From CAZWVA01 sp964636885 (GTDB lineage Bacteria > Desulfobacterota_D > UBA1144 > Nemesobacterales > CSP1-2), in assembly GCA_964636885.1 (NCBI GenBank), contig CAZWVA010000033.1, forward strand, positions 1 to 29,465: a DNA stretch of 29,465 nucleotides. Reading direction: 5' to 3'. Shown piece by piece: positions 16,706 to 22,182 of the stretch. A model generated the notes under the pieces. The model saw only the letters and a list, made by a program, of their open reading frames with translations, was not told the origin of the DNA and ran no database searches. The position numbers and the translations under genes were made by a program. Position 1 is the first letter of the stretch, and the number at the start of each line of letters is the position of its first letter.

Positions 16706-17951
16706 TGCAAACCGAGTATTTGATCCTGGGAGGTGGGCCTGCAGGGACCTGGGCTGTAAAGGGTATCAGGCAGGAAGACCCAGATGGGAGAATCATAATA
16801 GTAAGGGATGAACCGTACCGCACGTATTCGCTTCCTCTCCTTACAAAGGGATACATCCAGGGAAGACTTAAAGAAGAAGACCTTTATCTCGTGGATGAGG
16901 ATTTTTACGAGAAGAATAGAGCTACTTTTATCAAAGGCAAGAAAGCGGTTGGCGTCAGTCTAAAGGAAAGGTCCGTCGTACTGGATAATGGAATTGAGAT
17001 CTCTTACAAAAAGCTCCTTATCGCTACAGGAGGAAGACCAAAGAGACTTAGTATCCCCGGGGGAGATTTAAGGGGATTTATTACCTTAGAACCCTTCATG
17101 ACTCGAATGAGATTAGAAAGGCGGTAGAGGCCGCAAAACAGGCCGTTGTGATTGGGGGGAGTTTTATAGGGGTCGAGTTAGCCGTTGCGCTTCGTGAAAA
17201 AGGGGTTCCCGTAAAGCTTATTATGCTTGAGAGATACGTCTGGCAGTCTCTCCTACCCGAACCCGTAGGAAACCATCTTATGGAGAAACTAGAAGAGGGC
17301 GGGATTGAGGTCCTTCCTGAAGAGAAGGTAATCGAATTCGAGGGAAAAGACGGATGGGTAAAGGGGGTTAGAACCGAAAGCGGAAAGGCTATTGAGGGAG
17401 ACCTGGTCGGGGTTGGAGTCGGACTCGATCTCAATATAGGTTTCTTGAAAGATACGGGTATAGCAATCGAACGTGGGGTTCGGGTAAACGGGTTTCTTGA
17501 AACCTGTATAGAGGGGGTTTATGCTGCCGGGGACGTCGCGGAATTCGATGACCCGATTCTCGGGGAGAAGCACATAGTTGGACATATAGAAAACGCCCAG
17601 TTCCAGGGGCAAACTGCGGGAAGAAACATGGCGGGTGCAAGGGTTGAGTATGCGTATGTAACCGGATACGACTCAGGGATCTTTGGAATACCCCTTATCT
17701 TCATAGGTGCTTTAGAATCCGGAAGCGAACACTGGATAAGGGGAGAAGAGGGGAAACCCCCGCTTGGTTCATTTGCCTTCCGGGGTGGCCGTATCGTGGG
17801 TGTTTTTCTCATTAAACCGAAGGGAAGAGAGATGAGAGCGGCAAGAGAACTCATAAGGGTCCGGGATGTCGATATGAAGAGGTATGAGAATGAACTTAGG
17901 GATCCTGGCACGGATTTAGCGGATTTTGTTAAGAATCTAAAAGGAGGCTAA
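16705..17951 (+). pseudogene. FAD/NAD(P)-dependent oxidoreductase (ferredoxin/rubredoxin-reductase-like), frameshifted
   Basis: Two frames make one protein of about 415 aa. The first (16705-17127) has the FAD motif LILGGGPAGTWA, EPYRTYSLPLLTKGYIQG and ATGGRPKRL. The second, readable from 17094, has LHDSNEIRKAVEAAKQ, the NAD motif VVIGGSFIGVELA, then GVYAAGDVAEF (second FAD contact). Reading passes from one to the other by a -1 shift at ACCCTT (17091-17096), as if one base were missing. The SLPLL site lacks the redox Cys of CoA-disulfide reductases, placing it nearer NirB, rubredoxin or ferredoxin reductases. The C-terminal interface domain is intact. The domains on both sides are well conserved, so the lesion is recent or a sequencing/assembly error. 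It lies next to the foreign cassette array and is read toward it. Confidence 0.8.
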
Positions 17952-18000
17952 AACAGAAAAAAGTACCGCACTTATAAACAAATTACCCTGCATAGCAAGA

Positions 18001-18060
18001 GAGAACCGTCCACACCAGCGGCGACGCGACAGCGCCGTCTGCTGAAACCGATTGTTAGCA
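18001..18060 (-). other. attC site of the left-most methyltransferase cassette (array end)
   Basis: Read on the - strand it starts TGCTAACAATCGG, the usual attC opening (RYYYAAC-AAT), and ends GGTTCTC. An inner stem pairs CAGC with GCTG and GGCG with CGCC. The left arm TGCTAAC is complementary to the start of its own cassette (18895-18901 region). The outer right arm is GTTCTCT rather than a good consensus, as expected where the last six bases belong to the chromosome. This marks the left boundary of the array at about 18005/18006. Confidence 0.7.
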
Positions 18061-18081
18061 TGCACTCACGAGCGTCCATCG

Positions 18082-18876
18082 CTACGGTCGCTCGCCAGCA
18101 GCCCAGAGAAAGACATTCTCATACCGAACACTCCCGTCGGGTCGCATGTGGGCGCGGTCGGCGTTTGCATACACGGCGCGAACCGCGGCCTCCCCGCTAT
18201 GCGCGATGGCCGCTTGGTTGACGCCGGCGCTGGCATTGCCTCGCCACGAGGCCTCGGTGCTCGGGAAAACGAAGGGACAGGCAACCTCACCCTCCTCCAC
18301 GACGCGCAAGCCCGCCGCTTTGAGGAGGCCCGCCAGCGCTCCCGGTTCGGACAACGCTCCTGGATGTGGCGGGGTAGCGCCGGGCGGCAAGGGCGGCATC
18401 AGCGGCCCGAGCGCAGGCATCACAGCCGTTAAGAATTCGCATTTCTCGGGCGGTCCCCAGGCAGTGACGACCACCCGACCGCCACGCCGGGCGACGCGGA
18501 CGAGCTCGCGCATGGCGGCCGCCATATCCGCTGCGTAAAAGACGCTGTTGACGGCCACGACCGCGTCGAAGCTGGCGTTGGCGAAGTGGAGCTCCTCCAG
18601 ATCACCTTCCCGGACATCGGCCCCGGGCAACCGTTGCCGCGCTATAGCCAGGAGCCCCGGCGAGGCGTCGAGAGCGGTCACCTGCGCGCCACGGAAGCTG
18701 GCCAGCAGCGCCAGGAGTCCCGCGCCACAGCCGGCGTCGAGCAGGCGCGTGCCCTCGGTCACGCGGGCGGCATCGAGGGTCGCACCGAAAAGCGGCAAGC
18801 ACACCTGCTCCACGTAGGTCGCCCAGTCCTGAGCACGAGCTCCCCAGAGTTGACCTTGAATTGTTGCGCTACCCAT
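18082..18876 (-). CDS. Cassette-encoded class I SAM-dependent methyltransferase
   Basis: 264-aa methyltransferase with motif I LLDAGCGAGLLAL (about 45-57), acidic residue in ALDAS, motif II-like FDAVVAVNSVFYAADM and VARRGGRVVVTAWGPPE, as in UbiE/MenG-type small-molecule methyltransferases. The substrate is unknown; the C-terminal region is Pro/Ala-rich and variable. I start at ATG 18876 because AGGAGG lies seven bases upstream and the ORF extension to 18927 reads into the attC of the preceding cassette. The gene is much more GC-rich than the host genes. It is the last cassette of the array and could be read from the promoter in the purL leader. Confidence 0.85.
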   Translation of the reverse strand: MGSATIQGQLWGARAQDWATYVEQVCLPLFGATLDAARVTEGTRLLDAGCGAGLLALLASFRGAQVTALDASPGLLAIARQRLPGADVREGDLEELHFANASFDAVVAVNSVFYAADMAAAMRELVRVARRGGRVVVTAWGPPEKCEFLTAVMPALGPLMPPLPPGATPPHPGALSEPGALAGLLKAAGLRVVEEGEVACPFVFPSTEASWRGNASAGVNQAAIAHSGEAAVRAVYANADRAHMRPDGSVRYENVFLWAAGERP

Positions 18877-18894
18877 GAGTACTCCTCCTGTGCA

Positions 18895-18955
18895 TGCTAA
18901 CGGCACGCGCATCAGCCGCGCCGTCACAGGTGTCGGCTGGATGCGTTTGTTAGGC
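18895..18955 (-). other. attC site of the PD-(D/E)XK cassette
   Basis: 61 bp between GCCTAAC and GTTAGCA on the - strand. The inner arms GCATCCAGCCG and CGGCTGATGC pair except for one unpaired C, the extrahelical base characteristic of attC hairpins. The left arm extends as ATGCGCCTAAC, complementary to its cassette start GTTAGGCGCAT near 19554-19564. The right arm (GTTAGCATGC) belongs to the next cassette. Confidence 0.85.
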
Positions 18956-18966
18956 GCATACTATTG

Positions 18967-19530
18967 CTAACGTACAACCAACTTTTTGTGTAGCAATGTG
19001 TACCGATTCCGATGTGGACTACGGCTTTCGTAAATCACCTCCTCCATTAACCGTGACGCAGCAACTTCCTCAAGTAACAACTGGATAAAATAGTTCAATT
19101 CCTCTGTTGTGGGCCGTTCAGCCGCCCAAGACACCATAAAGTCAAAGTGTGAACCGTGTCGGAACAACCTGCCAGGCAGAGGATAGTTTCCTCTATTGCC
19201 AAGTAACATCCCATAACGTAGATAGGGATGCACCTGTTTATGAGTCGTGGCTTTTTGGCTATAGGTTATTGCATCGTGGGTGGTCACTTGTTTCAACTTG
19301 GTTTCAATAACTACACGTGGTTTCCAACGATTATTGGCAGACTCGGTCACTAGCATATCTGTCTCATAGTCCATAAAAACGGACTCGGGTCTATTGTTGT
19401 CTTGATAATAGCGCACTTCGTAGGCATACAGCAATCTGCTACCCGCAATCACCTGCAAATGGTCGTCACTTGATACTAAACGACTGTGAATCTCTCCAAG
19501 GATAGAACGAACCCATTCATTCTCTTGCAT
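18967..19530 (-). CDS. Cassette-encoded PD-(D/E)XK nuclease-like protein, unknown function
   Basis: 187 aa with a possible PD-(D/E)XK core: YETDMLV (Asp58), then 17 residues later VVIETKLK (Glu76, Lys78), followed by ITYSQKATTHKQVHPYLRYG, a helix of the sort seen in restriction-endonuclease-like folds that work on DNA or RNA ends. This fold call is mine and unverified. The gene starts at ATG 19530 with AGGA six bases upstream, 28 bases after the cassette junction. Its composition is clearly less GC-rich than its cassette neighbours, suggesting a separate origin. Candidates are an orphan restriction or defence nuclease, or simply a hypothetical cassette protein. Confidence 0.75.
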   Translation of the reverse strand: MQENEWVRSILGEIHSRLVSSDDHLQVIAGSRLLYAYEVRYYQDNNRPESVFMDYETDMLVTESANNRWKPRVVIETKLKQVTTHDAITYSQKATTHKQVHPYLRYGMLLGNRGNYPLPGRLFRHGSHFDFMVSWAAERPTTEELNYFIQLLLEEVAASRLMEEVIYESRSPHRNRYTLLHKKLVVR

Positions 19531-19557
19531 TGTTTGTCCTAATGATTGAGACTATGC

Positions 19558-19625
19558 GCCTAACGACTGAAGCTCAGCCGCGCGCCCGCGGAAACGGGCG
19601 CGTCGGCTGTAGCGCCTCGTTAGGC
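19558..19625 (-). other. attC site of the dioxygenase cassette
   Basis: 68 bp bounded by GCCTAAC and GTTAGGC. The inner arms CAGCCGCGCGCCCG and CGGGCGCGTCGGCTG pair fully except for one extra T, and a six-base loop closes the hairpin. The core 7-mers are perfect inverted repeats. This is the most textbook-like attC in the window. Confidence 0.9.
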
Positions 19626-19632
19626 ACACCTT

Positions 19633-20304
19633 CTACAAACCTCTGGCGAGCACAATGTCAAAAACCCCGCGTCGAAGCTTGCCGTCCTGCTTTAAATCGA
19701 TAGCCAAGGATTGCTTGTGGCCAGCCCAGGGGTCCTTGGCGATGAAGGGGTCACCCTTGAAATAGAGCTGCGTCGTGAGCGGGACGTGAAGCGATTCGAT
19801 CACCCGGAAGTGAATGTGGGCGGGTCGCGTCAATCCTGCGTATTTCTCAAGTCCCGGCAGATTCGGCGGGATCGGATAACGGCCCGGCACAATCGTCTCA
19901 ATCTCGTACCGGCCTTTTTCATCCGTATACAGCATCCCCCGCAAGTGGAAGGTAGTGGCCTCGGTGAAGTTGCCAGGCTTGCTCGTGTCGTATAGGCCAG
20001 AGTTGTTCGCTTGCCACATCTCGATCAGCGCCCCAGGCAACGGTGTACGGCAGTCTGAACTGAATACAGTGCCGGTCAGAATCAGCCTGTCACCGGGCTC
20101 GTCAGGTCCCGCCAGCTGACTCCGAAACGGCGCGCCGAACCGATAGAACGGACCAACTATCTCGGGCTCGGTGAGGCGACAGACTTGGTTGGCGGCAAAA
20201 GCGGGGCCCCCCAGAAGCGCGCCCCCAAGCATCACTGCGCTCCAGTGCAAGAACGTCCGCCGTGATGGGGCCAACGTCATCTTTGGAATCAGATCCTTGC
20301 TCAT
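19633..20304 (-). CDS. Cassette-encoded intradiol ring-cleavage dioxygenase, Tat-exported
   Basis: 223-aa protein of the intradiol dioxygenase family (protocatechuate/catechol dioxygenase fold), which cleaves catechols with non-haem Fe(III). The four iron ligands are present with family spacing: Tyr105 (GLYDTS), Tyr143 (GRYPIPP), His163 and His165 (RPAHIHFRV). The N-terminus has a twin-arginine signal (SRRTFL then WSAVMLGGALLGGPAFAA), so the enzyme is exported folded. I start at ATG 20304 because AAAGGAG lies six bases upstream; an upstream frame to 20331 exists. It is the first cassette behind the left purL-leader copy, in position for strongest transcription. The natural substrate is not predictable; exported members form a little-studied subgroup. 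Confidence 0.88.
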   Translation of the reverse strand: MSKDLIPKMTLAPSRRTFLHWSAVMLGGALLGGPAFAANQVCRLTEPEIVGPFYRFGAPFRSQLAGPDEPGDRLILTGTVFSSDCRTPLPGALIEMWQANNSGLYDTSKPGNFTEATTFHLRGMLYTDEKGRYEIETIVPGRYPIPPNLPGLEKYAGLTRPAHIHFRVIESLHVPLTTQLYFKGDPFIAKDPWAGHKQSLAIDLKQDGKLRRGVFDIVLARGL

Positions 20305-20352
20305 GTTTGTCTCCTTTTTGGGTATTCGCACACGCTGTAGACAAAATCACAC

Positions 20353-20411
20353 GCCTAACTAATAATTAGACTGCAAAAATGCAGTATAATTCCTTATTAA
20401 GGGTGTTAGCC
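20353..20411 (-). other. attC/attI-like insertion site, copy A
   Basis: 59 bp on the - strand from GGCTAAC to GTTAGGC. The inner arms AATTATACTGCA and TGCAGTCTAATT pair at 11 of 12 positions around TTTT. The dioxygenase cassette joins exactly at G^TTAGGC (20358/20359). The site is AT-rich like the host rather than like the cassettes. Whether it behaves as attI or attC cannot be told from sequence. Confidence 0.6.
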
Positions 20412-20430
20412 TGCAAATCGTTTAATATCC

Positions 20431-20459
20431 ATGCTATAACAGATGCAATCTAGTGTCAA
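20431..20459 (-). promoter_or_regulatory. Cassette promoter (Pc-like), copy A
   Basis: On the - strand a perfect TTGACA (20454-20459), a 17-bp spacer and TAGCAT (20431-20436, 4/6 match) point into the dioxygenase cassette, whose junction lies about 72 bp downstream. A TATAGC with a 15-bp spacer is an alternative -10. The identical sequence occurs in copy B. Confidence 0.55.
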
Positions 20460-20611
20460 GCGTGTGTTCATACCGGTTAGGAGATGAGCACCTGGGATAA
20501 ATAATAGAGGGATATAAAAGAAGACCTCCTTAGTGTTTAATTATATTTCTATACACTCCCATATGTTTAACAGGTATAATTCTCTTTTACGGGTATATCC
20601 TATGGATAATA

Positions 20612-20672
20612 ATGGATAATAAAGGTATCGCTCTAAGCCACGGACTCACGGAGGACGAATACGAGAAGATAG
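20612..20672 (+). pseudogene. purL 5' fragment (first 20 codons)
   Basis: Identical to the start of the intact purL at 22175: MDNKGIALSHGLTEDEYEKI, then the sequence departs. The frame runs on to about 20794 only as antisense of the truncated cassette gene, giving a meaningless chimeric tail. It is a duplicated gene start with no downstream purL, so it is non-functional. Confidence 0.9.
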
Positions 20673-20851
20673 AGGAACGTTACTGTCGCGGTGATGGTCA
20701 CCAGCGTCCCCTCTGTGACCGGAGTGGCGGAAAACACTATGGCGGTACTGGTGTTGTTCTTGTGGGCGAGGGCAGGGCCGCTCGTCAGGAATAGCAAAAG
20801 GGCAACTACGCCCCCGGCGAGTACTGCGGATTTCATTGCATGGTTTTTCAT
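20673..20851 (-). pseudogene. Truncated cassette gene for an exported, Ig-like-domain protein
   Basis: The - strand frame starts MKNHAMKSAVLAGGVVAL, with a signal peptide ending near GPALAHKNN, then NTSTAIVFSATPVTEGTLVT, which resembles the start of a bacterial Ig-like repeat. ATG 20851 has AGGAGG eight bases upstream (a further ATG at 20857 is too close to it). At 20673 the coding sequence is cut by the purL fragment; the frame runs on to 20633 with foreign residues. The cassette begins at the attC junction near 20994, leaving an unusually long leader of about 140 bp. The cassette has no attC of its own left. Confidence 0.75.
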
Positions 20852-20988
20852 GGTCATTTCCTCCTTTCCCCTTTGTTAGGGTTGTTAATTTGCCGCAACG
20901 TGCGTGGCCGTTGCTGCCTCGGTCTGTTTCCTGTGTACTGACATGAGGTCTCTTTCATTTTCCACCACATCCTTTCTTTTCTTTCACG

Positions 20989-21051
20989 GCCTAACGGCAG
21001 GCCGCTCAGCCGCGCCCGCTTGCGGGCGTCTGTTGCACGCCGCTGTTAGGC
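20989..21051 (-). other. attC site of the right methyltransferase cassette
   Basis: 63 bp bounded by GCCTAAC and GTTAGGC. The centre is a perfect CGCCCGC/GCGGGCG hairpin with a TT loop, with partly paired flanks (CAG/CTG). On the - strand the left arm GCGCTGCCTAAC matches the complement of its cassette start GTTAGGCAGCGC (21911-21922). The methyltransferase reading frame ends inside this site. Confidence 0.85.
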
Positions 21052-21893
21052 AGCGCATATTTCTTTGCGACAACTTGCGCAAGAACAATCCGAGCCTCCT
21101 CGATGTTGCACCTCTGATTCTGCGCCATGACCTGAAAATCGGACCCGAGCAGCACATGAAAGCCAAGCGGCGGCATGCCTTCTTTGCGAATCTTCTCGGC
21201 CAGCGCTACGAACCAGACACGCGCAGCATCAGTTGTATCGGACCAAACCATGACCTTGAACCCGGATTTCTCAAGGAGCATACGCAATTCATCAGGTGTC
21301 GCGAGAAAGCTCGATTCAGGGGTACGCGCCCAAGGAACCGGGAAAAGCACTGGGCCGCCTGGCCCGGCGAGAATGTCGTAGATCGCGAGCGTGCCACCCG
21401 GTTTGAGGACGCGATGCATCTCTCGGTATAGCCTCGGTTTGTCTGGAATATTCATCGCGACATGCTCGGTCCACACGACGTCAAACGACCCATCATCGAA
21501 TGGCAGGCTTGTGGCGTCGCCTTGACGATAATTAACCAGGTCCGCAAGGCCGATTTTGGCGGAGAGCATCGTGGCCGCACGGCAGTACTCCTCGGTGAGA
21601 TCGATGCCGGTGACATGGCACCCGAATTCCTTCGCAAGGCATCTAGCCGTCCCGCCAACGCCGCTACCGACGTCCAGTACATGCTTTGTGGAGTCCAGAC
21701 CCACAGCGCGGGCGAGCTCGAGCGTCGCCGCCCGACCCCGGATGTGAAACTCGTCGATGGGTGCCAGGTCCTCCGGAGTAAGGCGGTTCACGTCCTTGCC
21801 TGCCTTTTCCAGCGCTGCGAGGATGACCTTCCCTAAATCAAGACGGGTGTAGTGCGTTTGGATTGCTTCGTTGACTCGAGTCGGTTTAGACAT
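21006..21893 (-). CDS. Cassette-encoded class I SAM-dependent methyltransferase
   Basis: 295-aa methyltransferase with motif I HVLDVGSGVGGTARCL (about 71-86), acidic GIDLTEE, GDATSLPFDDGSFDVVWTEH and VLKPGGTLAIYDI, as in glycine/sarcosine, tocopherol or UbiE-type small-molecule methyltransferases. The substrate is unknown. ATG 21893 has GGAGG four to five bases upstream and lies 29 bases from the cassette junction, ideal for expression from the leader promoter. The last residues (NSGVQQTPASGRG) are encoded by the attC itself, so the stop lies inside the recombination site. It is the first cassette behind the intact purL leader. It is unrelated in detail to the other cassette methyltransferase. 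Confidence 0.88.
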   Translation of the reverse strand: MSKPTRVNEAIQTHYTRLDLGKVILAALEKAGKDVNRLTPEDLAPIDEFHIRGRAATLELARAVGLDSTKHVLDVGSGVGGTARCLAKEFGCHVTGIDLTEEYCRAATMLSAKIGLADLVNYRQGDATSLPFDDGSFDVVWTEHVAMNIPDKPRLYREMHRVLKPGGTLAIYDILAGPGGPVLFPVPWARTPESSFLATPDELRMLLEKSGFKVMVWSDTTDAARVWFVALAEKIRKEGMPPLGFHVLLGSDFQVMAQNQRCNIEEARIVLAQVVAKKYALPNSGVQQTPASGRG

Positions 21894-21915
21894 GAACCCT
21901 CCACATCTTGGCGCT

Positions 21916-21974
21916 GCCTAACTAACAATTAGACTGCAAAAATGCAGTATAATTCCTTATTAAGGGTGTTAGCC
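21916..21974 (-). other. attC/attI-like insertion site, copy B
   Basis: Same 59-bp palindrome as at 20353-20411 (GGCTAAC to GTTAGGC on the - strand), with one T/C change. The methyltransferase cassette (21006-21893) joins at 21921/21922, the same position at which the dioxygenase cassette joins copy A. Confidence 0.6.
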
Positions 21975-21993
21975 TGCGAATCGTTTAATATCC

Positions 21994-22022
21994 ATGCTAT
22001 AACAGATGCAATCTAGTGTCAA
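21994..22022 (-). promoter_or_regulatory. Cassette promoter (Pc-like), copy B
   Basis: TTGACA (22017-22022), 17 bp, TAGCAT (21994-21999) on the - strand, facing away from purL and into the methyltransferase cassette. The match to a sigma-70 promoter is good at -35 and moderate at -10. Confidence 0.55.
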
Positions 22023-22114
22023 GCGTGTGTTCATACCGGTTAGGAGATGAGCACCTGGGATAAATAATAGAGGGATATAAAAGAAGACCTCCTTAGTGTT
22101 TAATTATATTTCTA

Positions 22115-22143
22115 TACACTCCCATATGTTTAACAGGTATAAT
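22115..22143 (+). promoter_or_regulatory. Possible purL promoter
   Basis: A perfect TATAAT (22138-22143) about 30 bp before the purL ATG has only a weak -35 (TACACT, 22115-22120) at 17-bp spacing. It would give a short leader. The same sequence occurs before the purL fragment at 20575-20580. The -10 match is the only strong element. Confidence 0.4.
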
Positions 22144-22164
22144 TCTCTTTTACGGGTATATCCT

Positions 22165-22182
22165 ATGGATAATAATGGATAA
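22165..22182 (+). CDS. Possible five-codon leader ORF overlapping purL
   Basis: A 10-nt tandem duplication (ATGGATAATA twice, 22165-22184) creates two start codons. The first ATG reads MDNNG and stops at TAA (22180-22182), in another frame and overlapping the first purL codons. No good Shine-Dalgarno precedes either ATG. It may modulate purL initiation or be accidental. Confidence 0.25.
   Translation: MDNNG

Larger units (their letters stand above)
20353..20672. repeat. Direct repeat copy A: purL leader plus first 61 nt of purL
   Basis: The same 320 bp recurs at 21916-22235. By eye the copies differ only at 20363/21926 (T/C) and 20415/21978 (A/G). The first six bases are the cassette core GCCTAA; the rest is the purL upstream region. 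The copy ends abruptly inside purL codon 21, where the sequence becomes a truncated cassette gene. It carries its own attC-like palindrome (20353-20411) and cassette-directed promoter (20431-20459). Confidence 0.95.
18006..21921 (-). mobile_element. Integron gene-cassette array without integrase (CALIN-like), minus orientation
   Basis: Four attC sites (18001-18060, 18895-18955, 19558-19625, 20989-21051) separate cassettes whose genes all read on the - strand and whose starts follow each G^TTRRRY-type junction within tens of bases. In two cassettes the attC left arm is complementary to the start of that same cassette beyond the 7-bp core (GTTAGCATGC with GCATGCTAAC; GTTAGGCGCAT with ATGCGCCTAAC), as expected for excised-circle integration. 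Order in the transcription direction: methyltransferase and truncated exported protein behind the right leader copy; dioxygenase, PD-(D/E)XK-like protein and methyltransferase behind the left copy. Most cassettes are much more GC-rich than the flanking host genes. No intI is visible in the window. A purL leader copy (20359-20672) interrupts the array. Confidence 0.85.

Noticed and set aside
18052..18900. Several plus-strand frames of 60-130 aa in the GC-rich cassette
   Set aside because: GC-rich DNA leaves open frames on all strands; the - strand methyltransferase has clear SAM motifs and a ribosome site.
19558..19625. Inverted repeats as a CRISPR array or transposon ends
   Set aside because: Spacing is irregular, sequences differ, each has GCCTAAC/GTTAGGC cores and sits once per gene; attC explains them better.
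20612..20794. 60-aa frame starting like PurL
   Set aside because: Chimeric: 20 purL codons followed by antisense of the truncated cassette gene; recorded as a purL fragment instead.
21462..21836. 124-aa plus-strand frame
   Set aside because: Antisense to the cassette methyltransferase, with no coding signature.
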